DNA of 64,000 nt from Peribacillus frigoritolerans (GTDB lineage Bacteria; Bacillota; Bacilli; Bacillales; DSM-1321), in assembly GCA_030562215.1 (NCBI GenBank), contig JAUPFL010000001.1, forward strand, positions 2,344,501-2,408,500, in the 5' to 3' direction. Under the pieces are notes generated by a model, which saw only the letters and a list, made by a program, of their open reading frames with translations, did not search any database and was not told the origin of the DNA. The position numbers were made by a program, and so were the translations under genes. Shown here in pieces: positions 1-7,839 of this stretch (its first letter is position 1; each line of letters begins with the position of its first letter).

Positions 1-1268
1 ATGCATCCTTATGATCAGGCTCAATTTTATACAAGCTTGTCAGATGAATTCAGATCCGTCGTTTACACATATTTGTCACCGGAAGAAATGGCGGACCTTT
101 TTGAAAATATAGAAATAGATGAAGAGGATTACGAAAGCCTGTTGGCTGAAATGAATCCTTCTTACGCAGCCGAAATGCTTTCCCATATGTATGCGGATGA
201 TGCTGCTGACGTCCTGAATGAAATCAATGATGAGCAGGCCGTCAGCTATTTGACCATCATGGATGATGAAGCCGCAAGTGAAATCCAGGGGCTTCTGAAT
301 TATGAGGAATCTACGGCAGGAAGTATCATGACGACAGAGTTCATTGCCATAGAAGCAAATGAAACGGCTCGATCAGCCATGCAGATCTTAAAAGGGAAGC
401 TCCGGATGCGGAAACGATATATTATGTGTTCGTTACCGATCAGGATAAGAAGCTGCTTGGTGTTTTATCGCTCAGGACATTGATCATTGCAGATGAAGAT
501 GCTTTAATCGGTGATTTAATGGATGACAGGGTAGTTTCGGTACCTGTATCTGAAGACCAGGAAGAGGTGGCACGAAAAATAAGGGACTATAATTTCCTTG
601 CCGTGCCGGTCGTCGATTTCCAAAACCATTTGTTAGGAATTATTACGGTTGATGATATCATTGATGTCATGGATGAAGAGGCATCCGATGATTATTCTAA
701 ATTGGCAGGTATATCTGATCTTGATCATGTTGATAAGAGTCCATTTTCAGCTGCAAAAAAACGGCTGCCATGGTTGGTCATCCTCTTGTTCTTAGGCTTG
801 CTGACTGCGAGTTTGATCGGCCGATTCGAAGAGACACTAAGCCAAAAAGCGATTCTGGCTGTATTTATTCCATTGATTGGCGGAATGGCTGGAAATACAG
901 GAACACAAGCATTGGCAGTAGCGGTCAGAGGGATCGCAACAGGTGAATTAGAACAGGAAAGCAAGTGGAAACTAGTCCTTCGAGAGGCTGGAACTGGCCT
1001 TATTATTGGCCTGACATGCGGAATTGCCATCATTTTTATCGTCTATTTTTGGCAAAATGATTTAATGCTGGGATTATTAGTCGGTATTTCGATTTTCATA
1101 ACTCTAATCGTTGCCACACTTGCCGGTTCAATCGTCCCGCTTCTCATGCATAAAATGAAAATCGATCCAGCAGTAGCTTCAGGCCCTTTCATTACAACTA
1201 TAAATGACCTTATCAGTATTCTTATTTATTTCGGATTAGCAACATTATTAATGGGCTATTTATTATAA
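1..1268 (+). CDS. mgtE: Magnesium transporter MgtE (5'-partial, frameshifted)
   Basis: MgtE is a dimeric, Mg2+-gated magnesium channel of the cytoplasmic membrane. The visible protein has the N-terminal helical regulatory domain, then a tandem CBS region (STAGSIMTTEF to about 'DDIIDVMDEEASDDY') and five C-terminal membrane helices with the family signature 'PLIGGMAGNTGTQ'. The sequence opens inside the usual 'LHPYD' motif, which normally lies about 30 residues in, so the true start is probably left of the window. The reading frame changes between about 390 and 425, inside the first CBS domain; both halves match MgtE with no sequence lost, which suggests a one-base error. The family call is very secure. 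Confidence 0.93.
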
Positions 1269-1274
1269 GTCAGA

Positions 1275-1298
1275 GAATGCCCTCTTGGAGGGTCATTC
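1275..1298 (+). terminator. Hairpin after mgtE
   Basis: GAATG-CCCTC, a TTG loop and GAGGG-TCATTC form a near-perfect hairpin 7 nt after the mgtE stop. No T-run follows directly, so it may be an mRNA 3'-end stabiliser or a weak terminator. Confidence 0.35.
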
Positions 1299-1339
1299 CC
1301 AGAGGACTTTAGAAAACGGTTTTTTTATCAAAGGAAATT

Positions 1340-1369
1340 TGATATACTGTAATTAGTAGCAGGTACTAA
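1340..1369 (+). promoter_or_regulatory. fabI promoter with FapR operator
   Basis: An extended -10 element (TGA-TATACT, 1340-1348) is followed at once by TTAGTAGCAGGTACTAA (1353-1369), a 17-bp inverted repeat. It agrees with the known FapR box (TTAGTA...TACTAA) that malonyl-CoA controls in Bacillus fatty-acid genes. It covers the predicted transcription start, the usual place for repression. The -35 region is only a T-run. SD AGGAGGT lies just before the fabI ATG. Confidence 0.8.
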
Positions 1370-1401
1370 TAACTTGTATTAAAAATAGGAGGTCACATAC
1401 G

Positions 1402-2174
1402 ATGACTTTTTCATTAGAGGGAAAAACGTTTGTCATAATGGGTGTTGCGAATAAAAGAAGTATTGCATGGGGAGTTGCCCGTTCCTTACATAAAGTAGGT
1501 GCAAAGCTGATCTTCACTTACGGAAAAGACCGTACAGAAAAAGCGTTAAGGAATTATCTTCTACATTGGAAGGGGAGCCCTCCATCATTTTACAATGTGA
1601 TGTAACGAAGGATGAAAGCATTGATAAATGTTTTGCGACGATTAAGGAAGAAGCAGGTATCATTCATGGCGTGGTACACAGTGTCGCATTCGCTAACAAG
1701 GAAGAGCTGGATGGTGAGTTCGTCAACACGAGCCGTGAAGGGTTCTTGCTTGCCCATAATATCAGTTCATTTTCTTTAACAGCTGTAGCTAAAGCGGCGA
1801 AGGAAATCATGCCTGAAGGTGGCAGCATCGTCACAATGACGTATCTTGGCGGTGAACGGGTCATGCCTAATTATAATGTAATGGGAGTGGCCAAGGCTTC
1901 GCTTGAAGCCAATGTCCGTTACCTGTCAAGTGATCTTGGCAAAGATAACATTCGAGTCAATGCCATTTCAGCGGGACCTATCCGTACTTTATCCGCTAAA
2001 GGTGTTCGTGACTTCAATACAATTTTAAAGAAGATTGAAGAAGAAGCACCGCTTCGCCGTACAACGACTCCTGAAGAAGTAGGGGATACGGCAGTATTTT
2101 TATTAAGTGACATGTCCCGCGGAATTACCGGGGAAAATATCCATGTGGATTCCGGTTACCATGTAATCGGATGA
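1402..2174 (+). CDS. fabI: Enoyl-[acyl-carrier-protein] reductase FabI (frameshifted)
   Basis: FabI catalyses the last NADH-dependent step of each fatty-acid elongation cycle. It is an SDR-fold cytosolic enzyme of about 257 residues. Visible motifs are the N-terminal 'VANKRSIAWG' nucleotide-binding region, the 'YNVMGVAKASLEA' stretch with the conserved Tyr and Lys, 'SAGPIRTLSAKG' and the C-terminal 'RGITGENIHVDSG'. The start at 1402 has AGGAGGT 9 nt upstream. The frame changes near 1550, between 'EKALRN' and 'LEGEPSIILQCDV', without loss of conserved sequence. As in Bacillus subtilis, fabI lies just upstream of spore-coat genes (cotO). A FapR box overlaps its promoter. Confidence 0.95.
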
Positions 2175-2184
2175 CAAAAAAGTA

Positions 2185-2210
2185 GGGGGCCGATATCGGT
2201 CCCCTTTTTT
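2185..2210 (+). terminator. Rho-independent terminator of fabI
   Basis: GGGGGCCGAT followed by ATCGGTCCCC gives a GC-rich stem, followed by TTTTTT, directly after the fabI stop codon. Confidence 0.9.
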
Positions 2211-2212
2211 AT

Positions 2213-2960
2213 TGATTTTCACCTCCTTTGTCTCTATGCCCTTCAAAGATAGGAGATAATTTTGTTTACCGGTATCTTGAAGTTCTACCTCAACCCAAAT
2301 TGATCTGAGCGTATCATCTTCCAAGGGGATCATTCCTTTGTTCTCAATTCTTTTCCAAGTATCATTTCCATTCCGATAGAGTATTTTAGGGAGGTTGAAG
2401 AGGTCGATATCTCTTTTTGTGTATATTGATATGTCTTTTTTATCTCTTTCTTGATTGAGCGTTTTATTTCTGATTCATATTGTTTTACGCGTTATATCAT
2501 CATTTTTAATCAATTTCACACTTGCCCTTATTTTTAAGTCCACATCAAAACGACTTTCCCGTTTTTCCCTTTGCTAGGAGTGATTTTTGTCTTTTTATCG
2601 TAAAGGATGACAGATGTATCCTTTTTTGTTCCGGGGAAAAGGGTTACGTTATCACGAACGAAATCTTTATTGACCATCGTCCGCCATTCATGACGTTATT
2701 CGGCAGAAAATCTTTTATTTTATTATTGGAAATGATAGTTACACTTTCCATTAATAATGACTTCTTCTTTTTATCCTGACCGGTCCATTGCTTAGTTATT
2801 TTTAATTCTGGAATGGATCTCTCTAAGATTGATGGGCAGGATGAATGAACTTTGATGATAGTTATCATCCGGATCACTCAATTTTGAAAATGCAATGGAG
2901 ATACCCGTTTTGCACTTGGCAGTAAATGAGGAAGGATCGATCTTTCCGCTTTTTTCATCT
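2213..2960 (-). pseudogene. Ger(x)C family spore germination lipoprotein, decayed remnant
   Basis: Reading the minus strand and hopping frames several times gives a recognisable Ger(x)C C-terminal region: 'SIPELKITKQWTG', 'ESVTIISNNKIKDFLPN', 'KDFVRDNVTLFPGTKKD', 'KITPSKGK', 'FDVDLKIRASVKLI', 'SEIKRSIKKEIKKTYQYT', 'DLFNLPKILYRN' and 'DTWKRIENKGMIPLEDD'. Ger(x)C proteins are lipoprotein subunits of GerA-type nutrient germinant receptors. The signal peptide, lipobox and N-terminal part are missing, no GerA or GerB partner is nearby, and at least four frame changes occur within 750 bp. That density is higher than in the neighbouring genes, so this looks like true decay. Confidence 0.7.
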
Positions 2961-3160
2961 TCGGAGCTCCTTTAACAGCCATTATTTATTCGCCCAACAT
3001 ATCCAAGATTGGGTGATGTCCTTTTGGGGGGAGTGGCACATCTCCAGCATAAAGAAGGGTGAATCTCATATAAATGATACATAGAGCTGATATTCATTAT
3101 TTGCGAGAATCGGCAAAAACCTACTTTCAACCCTATTCGTAAAAAAGAAGGAGGGGCATC

Positions 3161-3473
3161 ATGGACGTGAAGAAAGTTGGTCTGCCTTGTGCTGTTGGAA
3201 AACAAACCAGACACAATCCGCTGAATAGACATATTGATTTGAATGAAAAAATATCAGCACTTCATATACCGCCGAGGAATTGGTGGAGCTATTGTCCCGA
3301 CTTCCAGCCTTTGCACCTAAGCCTGTTTGTAAGTTCATCATCAATGACCGTACACTATTCGGGAAATTGGAACAAAAAAAGAATCCAGTTTGTTCATAAG
3401 GCATAAATTCGGGAAAAAAGTTGTCCAATACCAGATGGAACAGCTGCAGTCCGTGGATATTCTGAAATATTAA
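3161..3473 (+). CDS. CotO-like short spore coat protein (frameshifted)
   Basis: A strong SD (AAGGAGGGG) precedes the ATG. Following two frame changes (near 3275 and 3390), the protein reads MDVKKVGLPCAV..., then 'AEELVELLSRLPAFAPKPVC', 'FIINDRTLFGKLEQKKN' and 'GKKVVQYQMEQLQSVDILKY', about 104 residues. The segment 'FAPKPVCKFIINDRTL' resembles 'FPKPLCEAVINGETLRF' of the next gene (CotO), so I read it as a paralogue of the CotO C-terminal domain. It ends 12 bp before the next start, so the two are probably co-transcribed. The function is inferred from that similarity and the spore-coat context. Confidence 0.55.
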
Positions 3474-3484
3474 GGAGGGTTTTC

Positions 3485-4056
3485 ATGTCAGAGAAAAATG
3501 GCGATAAGGAATCCAAACCACTTTTGTATGTCGATCAAGCAAAAATATCAGATCAGCGTGGAAATATGCAAAGTGATTTTCGAACGAAAAAAGCTAAACC
3601 TCAAGACAGCGCTGAGCCGGAACTTCAGGAAGAAGCCGAGAATAAAGAAGAAAAAATCGAAAAAGTCAAACGCGAATTTGGTGTTTATGATGCCATGATG
3701 GAAATTGAAAAAGAGATTACGGGATTAAGGAAAATCACCGAACAATATGTCCCTGAGCAAACTCCAGTTGAAAAAATGGAACACCCTGAACAAAGAGAAC
3801 AGGAAAACGAAAAGCCAGTTAAGAGAAAAAGGAAAAAGGTGGAGAAGAAAGAATCTTCCCGGGACATCATTTCCCGCCTATCCAATCATCAAGGTTTTCC
3901 AAAACCATTATGTGAGGCTGTAATTAATGGAGAAACGCTTCGGTTTCATGTGTTGGGAATGAGAGGGAATCAGTGAAGATTAAAAGAGGGAACCATATCC
4001 GTTTCGTGGGTCTGCCGGATATTATCGATGCCAAAATAATTGAAGAATCCAAGTGA
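3485..4056 (+). CDS. cotO: Spore coat protein CotO (frameshifted near the 3' end)
   Basis: CotO is a late mother-cell protein of the outer coat that helps assemble and encase the spore. The N-terminal two thirds are low-complexity and charged (many E/K, 'KRKRKKVEKKE'). The conserved C-terminal domain follows: 'DIISRLSNHQGFPKPLCEAV', 'NGETLRFHVLGM' and, after a frame change at about 3972, 'VKIKRGNHIRFVGLPDIIDA'. SD AAGGAGGG precedes the ATG. Its position right after fabI matches the B. subtilis fabI-cotO order. The cotZYXWV genes that follow cotO in B. subtilis are absent here; cotX- and cotW-like genes lie 6-7 kb downstream instead. Confidence 0.75.
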
Positions 4057-4070
4057 AGGAGCAATATTAA

Positions 4071-4433
4071 ATGTTTCCCCACAAAATGAATTTACCTTAT
4101 TTATCATATTGGGCTTGGCTTCCTTCAGGCTGACACGCTTGATCGTTTTCGATAAAATCATGGAGCCGCTGCGCAGCCCCTTTTTAAAGAGATAGAGGAA
4201 AAAATGAAGAAGGGGAAGTGGAGATATTTTTAATACCCAAGGAAAAGGGCCTGCTTGGCTGGTTTGGACAATTGCTAAGCTGTTTTTGGTGCGTGGGTGT
4301 CTGGGTCAGCCTGTTTCTGGTTTTCCTTTATATCCAACATTGGTTTATAGGCGACGTACTGATATTAATCCTTGCCGTCGCAGCAGTAGGAGCGATTATT
4401 GAGGTCCTAATCAGCAAAATTATGGACATTTGA
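4071..4433 (+). CDS. yjcA: YjcA-like sporulation protein, DUF1360 (frameshifted)
   Basis: DUF1360 proteins such as YjcA are small membrane proteins linked to sporulation; their biochemical role is unknown. Joined across frame changes near 4087 and 4185-4215 the product reads 'FIILGLASFRLTRLIVFDKI', 'EPLRSPFLKE', 'EIFLIPKEKGLLGWFGQLL', 'CFWCVGVWVSLFLVF' and a C-terminal helix 'LILAVAAVGAIIEVLISK'. The Cys-X2-Cys in 'SCFWCVGVW' is the family hallmark. The start at 4071 has AAGGAG 9 nt upstream. yjcA follows the cot cluster in B. subtilis too, so synteny supports the call. Confidence 0.75.
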
Positions 4434-4496
4434 TTGGAAACAACTTGTCTATTCGTTCATATAGTATGATATAGATCTTAAAGGAGGAGTTATGAA

Positions 4497-4609
4497 TTGA
4501 ATCAGAAACAGAATCCATGGGCATATGCCAAACCGATAAAAAAGATCAGCCAATCAAAATCAAGAAGGACTGTGGCTGTAATAATAACAATAAAAATAAA
4601 GGCTATTGA
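4497..4609 (+). CDS. Small Cys/Asn-rich protein, probably spore-associated
   Basis: A very strong SD (AAAGGAGGAG) lies 7 nt before a TTG at 4497; the ATG at 4492 is too close to the SD and hits a stop after two codons. The product begins 'NQKQNPWAYAKPIKK' and, after a frame change in the A-run near 4541, ends 'DCGCNNNNKNKGY', about 37 residues. The uncorrected frame would end '...IKAIE'. A clean terminator follows. I do not recognise the family; length, Cys content and context suggest a coat miniprotein. Confidence 0.45.
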
Positions 4610-4616
4610 GTAAAAA

Positions 4617-4644
4617 AACCTTTCCATTTTGGAAGGGTTTTTTT
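4617..4644 (+). terminator. Rho-independent terminator
   Basis: AACCTTTCC, loop ATTTT, GGAAGGGTT, then a T-run. It separates the coat genes from the YhcN/spoVA operon. Confidence 0.85.
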
Positions 4645-4722
4645 ATTTCCTAATCCTACCATTCATAAAAAAACAGTTAAACAAGAAAATAACAATAGAA
4701 CGATAAATTAGGATGTGATTCT

Positions 4723-5221
4723 ATGTTCAGACAAGGAAGATATTTTAAAGGAAGCTGGCTGGTTTTTATAGTTGTTTTGTGTGTGCTTACTGCATGCAGC
4801 AATCAGAATGATGGAAAAACGGAGAATTTAGCAATGATTAAACGTACGAATCCTGAACCGATGGATATCATTAATGGAATGGATGAGAAGGATGAAAAAG
4901 GGACTGATCTCAAAGGTCAAGGAAACAGTTGCTAATGAAGACACCATCTATGACGTGATCGTCGTGAAGAACGGGAAAAAGATTATCGTCGCTTATAAAG
5001 TTAAGCACTTACAACGTTTTCACATGAAGAAAATTGAAAAGACTGTGACTGAACATCTGGAAGAAAGATTTCCCGATAATGATTTTATTGTTTCAAGCGA
5101 TTATAAAATCTTTTTGGAATCTGTAAGATTGAACGAGTTACTCAAGGAAAAAGATGTACCCGAGAAAAAGGCAAGGAAGAAGTTCAAGGAAATTGAAGAA
5201 CTTCAAAAAGAATTAATTTAG
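4723..5221 (+). CDS. YhcN/YlaJ family sporulation lipoprotein (frameshifted)
   Basis: The N-terminal signal peptide ends in a lipobox (LTAC, Cys at about residue 25), so the protein should be a membrane-anchored lipoprotein. YhcN/YlaJ proteins are found in the inner spore membrane. After a frame change near 4910 the conserved domain continues: 'VANEDTIYDVIVVKNGKKII', 'VKHLQRFHMKKIEKTVTEHL', 'FPDNDFIVSSDYKI'. It ends 17 bp before spoVAC and probably heads its operon. The arrangement YhcN-SpoVAC-SpoVAD-SpoVAE is the one known for secondary spoVA (spoVA2-type) operons. Confidence 0.8.
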
Positions 5222-5237
5222 AAGAGAGGTTCAACAC

Positions 5238-5709
5238 ATGAGCGGCAAGGATAAAACGACCCCAATACAGGATGCGTATCAAGAGCTTCAAGGGAAGCAT
5301 GAAATTAAAAGACCATTAGTGAAGAATTGTTTGAAAGCCTTTTTGGTAGGTGGCATATTCTGCGCAGTCGGACAAGCCATTTCCTACTTCTATATTTATT
5401 TTTTCAACTTTACGGAGCAGACAGCCGGAAGTCCGACAACGGCAACCATGGTGTTTCTGGCCCTTTTGATGACCGGTTTCGGGTTTTACGACCGCATTGG
5501 CCAGTTTGGGGGGGGCAGGGAGTGCCGTCCCTGTTACGGGGTTCGGTAACGCAGTCATTTCTGCAGCAATCGAACATCGGACGGAAGGTTTTGTACTTGG
5601 AGTTGGATCCAATATGTTTAAATTGGCCGGATCCGTTATTTTATTTGGAGTATTTTCAGCCTTTGTCGTGGCGTTGATAAAAACGATTTACCTAATGATT
5701 GGGGGCTAA
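5238..5709 (+). CDS. spoVAC: Stage V sporulation protein AC (frameshifted)
   Basis: SpoVAC is a membrane subunit, shown in B. subtilis to act as a mechanosensitive channel, of the complex that loads dipicolinic acid into the spore and releases it at germination. The N-terminus 'YQELQGKHEIKRPLVKNCL' is followed by membrane segments and the family motif 'PVTGFGNAVISAAIEHRTEG'. The frame breaks in an eight-G run at about 5509-5516, a classic homopolymer indel, between 'YDRIGQFG' and 'GAGSAVPVTG'. SD AGAGAGG precedes the ATG. Length (about 157 aa) is normal. Confidence 0.93.
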
Positions 5710-5712
5710 GCG

Positions 5713-6735
5713 GTGTTAAAGGGAAAACAAACATGGATGTTCACCAATAAACCGGTCATCTTGGAAACAGGGGTAACAGGTGGGCCATTTGAAGCTAATG
5801 GAGAAATCGCGGGTGATTTCGATATTCTATACGACGATTTGTGGATGGAGCAGGATTCATATGAGAAGGCTCATCGACATTTGATGGAGAAAGCGGTAGA
5901 GCTTGCATTGGAGAAAGGGAAGATTGACAAGGAGCAGGTACAATTTTTCTTGGCGGGTGATTTAATCAATCAGGTTACACCGACAAGCTTTGCAGCCAGA
6001 ACCAATGGAATTCCATATTTCGGCTTGTTTGGAGCCTGTTCCACATCGATGGAAGGGCTTGCTCTAGCTGCCTTCATCACTAATTATGGCGGGGCTAACT
6101 ATGTGTTGACAGGTGCATCGAGCCACAATGCAGCTGTTGAAAAACAATTTCGCTATCCAACTGAATATGGAGGGCAAAAACCACCTACGGCTCAATGGAC
6201 GATAACAGGAGCGGGGTGGCGCTGGTTGCTCCTAATGGAAGCAAGCAAGGGGAATTTCCCCATATTGTCTCGGCCACTATTGGAAAGGTCATTGACATGG
6301 GGCTGAAAGATCCTTTCAATATGGGGGAGCGATGGCCCCGGCGGCCGCCGATACGATTCTTTCCCATTTTAAAGATACTGGTTTGACCCCGGATGATTAC
6401 GATTTCATCATTACTGGCGATTTAGGTCAAATAGGGAGGGAGACAGCTCTTGACTTATTAAAGCAAAAGGGCTGTGATATCAATCAGGAAAAATTCAAGG
6501 ATTGCGGATTGATGATTTTTAAAAAGGACCAGCCTGTTTTGGCTGGCGGGAGCGGTGCGGGATGTTCGGCAGTCGTTTTATACGGTCATATATTAAATGA
6601 AATGATTTCCGGTAAATATAAAAAATCCTGCTTGTCGCAACAGGAGCATTATTGTCGCCTCTTTCCGTCCAGCAAAAAGATACGATTCCGTGCATTGCCC
6701 ATGCGGTGGCCATTGAGTATGGGATGAATTCATGA
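5713..6735 (+). CDS. spoVAD: Stage V sporulation protein AD (three frameshifts)
   Basis: SpoVAD is the dipicolinic-acid-binding soluble subunit of the SpoVA complex and has a thiolase-like (KAS III) fold. A GTG start lies 4 nt after the spoVAC stop. Motifs include 'FFLAGDLINQVTPTSFAAR', 'GLFGACSTSMEGLALAA' (the thiolase-type Cys region), 'TGASSHNAAVEKQFRYPTEY', 'FIITGDLGQIGRE' and 'GGSGAGCSAVV'. Frame changes occur near 6213, 6325 and 6625, and the C-terminus 'LLVATGALLSPLSVQQKDTI...AHAVAIEYG' is in the last frame. All conserved blocks are present, so the gene is most likely intact in the organism. Confidence 0.93.
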
Positions 6736-6751
6736 AAAAGGAGGGATTTCG

Positions 6752-7107
6752 ATGTTAGCAATGTTTTTTGGGCATTTGTCATCGGTGGCTTGATTTGTGT
6801 AGTCGGCCAGCTTCTTTTCGATGTTGCTAAGCTGACGCCAGCACATACGTTAAGCTTGTTCGTTGTAATAGGAGCTGTTCTTGCCGGATTTGATTTATAT
6901 GAACCGCTTGTTGACTTTGCCGGTGCTGGAGCAACCATACCGATCGTTTCGTTTGGGAATTCGCTGGTGACCGGGGCGATGATGGAATCGGAAAAACATG
7001 GTCTCGTTGGCGTACTGACAGGTATGTTTGAGATTACGAGTTCCGGTATCTCTGCAGCAATCGTCTTTGGATTCATCGGAGCTTTGGTTTTCAGGCCAAA
7101 AGGGTAA
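6752..7107 (+). CDS. spoVAE: Stage V sporulation protein AE (SpoVAEb type, frameshifted)
   Basis: A small membrane protein, the third SpoVA subunit here. SD AAAGGAGGG precedes the ATG at 6752. One T seems to be missing in the T-run at 6764-6769; with it restored the protein reads '[20 protein letters not shown]', '[20 protein letters not shown]', '[20 protein letters not shown]', '[19 protein letters not shown]' and '[13 protein letters not shown]', a full-length SpoVAEb of about 115 residues. SpoVAA, AB, Ea and AF are not here, as in secondary operons. Confidence 0.9.
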
Positions 7108-7147
7108 AAGAAGCGAAATAGGCAGCCTTCGAATAGGACATGGCCTA

Positions 7148-7176
7148 TACATATTTGTCCAGACCTACATATGTTA
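7148..7176 (+). promoter_or_regulatory. Predicted sigma-K promoter of the YjcZ-type gene
   Basis: TACA (7148-7151), exactly 16 nt, then CATATGTTA (7168-7176), matching AC-N16-CATAnnnTA. It lies 35 bp before the YjcZ-type start. Confidence 0.6.
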
Positions 7177-7210
7177 TCAGTAAGCTTTAGCGAGAGCGAG
7201 GTGATATTGT

Positions 7211-7360
7211 ATGTTTGGTTTTGGTGGCTACGGTTGTTGTGGCGGCAGCGGTTATGGATACGGCGGCGGCTATGGCGGAGGATACGGCGGCGGATCTACT
7301 TTCGCGATAATCGTTGTATTGTTTATCCTATTGATCATTGTAGGGGCTTCTTTCTGCTAA
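7211..7360 (+). CDS. YjcZ family sporulation miniprotein
   Basis: A 49-residue protein: a Gly/Tyr-rich N-terminal half ('[19 protein letters not shown]' followed by more GYGGG units) and a C-terminal transmembrane helix ('[19 protein letters not shown]'). This layout defines the YjcZ family of small sporulation proteins (B. subtilis YjcZ, CmpA-like neighbours). The ATG follows a modest SD (GCGAGGTGAT). A sigma-K-type promoter precedes it and a strong terminator follows, so it is a monocistronic late mother-cell gene. It was confirmed by reading the frame directly. Confidence 0.88.
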   Translation: MFGFGGYGCCGGSGYGYGGGYGGGYGGGSTFAIIVVLFILLIIVGASFC

Positions 7361-7365
7361 GGCAT

Positions 7366-7407
7366 AAAAGGAATAGGCAGAAGAAGCCTATTCCTTTTAT
7401 TTTTTTG
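7366..7407 (+). terminator. Rho-independent terminator
   Basis: AAAAGGAATAGGC, short loop, GCCTATTCCTTTT, then a T-run. 13-bp perfect stem after the YjcZ-type gene. Confidence 0.9.
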
Positions 7408-7418
7408 TTGGGCCTAGC

Positions 7419-7444
7419 ACTTTTTCTGATAATGCCATAGGATA
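7419..7444 (+). promoter_or_regulatory. Predicted sigma-K promoter of spoVIF
   Basis: AC (7419-7420), 15 nt, CATAGGATA (7436-7444). spoVIF of B. subtilis is known to be transcribed by sigma-K RNA polymerase. Confidence 0.55.
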
Positions 7445-7470
7445 GGTACAGAAAAGGGAGGGGCTTAAGT

Positions 7471-7725
7471 ATGGATAATAACTTTTTTAAAAACATAGAA
7501 GGTAAAACCGGCGTAAATATGAAAGATGTATTAGAATTGGCAAACTCGCTGCAAGGAGCCAACTTCAAAGATGAAACAACGGTTAGAAACGTCATTAAGC
7601 GTGTTTCAAAAATAGCGAATAAACCGGTCAATAAGGAAACGGAAGATAAAATCGTTCATTCCATCGTAGCGGAAGGGAATAAACTTGATTTCGGGACGAT
7701 ATCCAATATGATAAATAAAAAGTGA
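7471..7725 (+). CDS. spoVIF: Stage VI sporulation protein F
   Basis: SpoVIF (YjcC) is a small cytosolic mother-cell protein needed for stability of the coat regulator GerR and for correct coat and germination properties. The 84-residue product is intact and reads 'NNFFKNIEGKTGVNMKDVLE', 'LANSLQGANFKDETTVRNVI', 'VSKIANKPVNKETEDKIV', 'LDFGTISNMINKK', typical of the family in sequence and length. SD AAGGGAGGGG precedes the ATG. Its place upstream of yjcD is as in B. subtilis. Confidence 0.93.
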   Translation: MDNNFFKNIEGKTGVNMKDVLELANSLQGANFKDETTVRNVIKRVSKIANKPVNKETEDKIVHSIVAEGNKLDFGTISNMINKK

Positions 7726-7726
7726 A

Positions 7727-7802
7727 AAAGGCCTGCTATCCATGCAGGCCTTCAGACTGCAGCCAAACTCGAAAAAAAGCGAGCTTGCCTGCAGTTTTTT
7801 AA
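7727..7802. terminator. Convergent terminators between spoVIF and yjcD
   Basis: Two hairpins: AAGGCCTGC/GCAGGCCTT right after spoVIF, and CTGCAG...CTGCAG with an inner CTCG...CGAG followed by TTTTTT. Together they separate spoVIF from the convergent yjcD. Confidence 0.75.
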
Positions 7803-7839
7803 TTTAAAACTGTCATAGCTTAATAGCACCAGCTTTTGG

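Noticed and set aside
5509..7000. Programmed frameshifting in spoVAC/spoVAE at homopolymers
   Set aside because: Too many unrelated genes have similar breaks; error is simpler.
7203..7440. 89-aa Arg/Trp-rich frame overlapping the YjcZ-type gene
   Set aside because: It is the out-of-frame shadow of the Gly-rich YjcZ-type gene and runs through its terminator.
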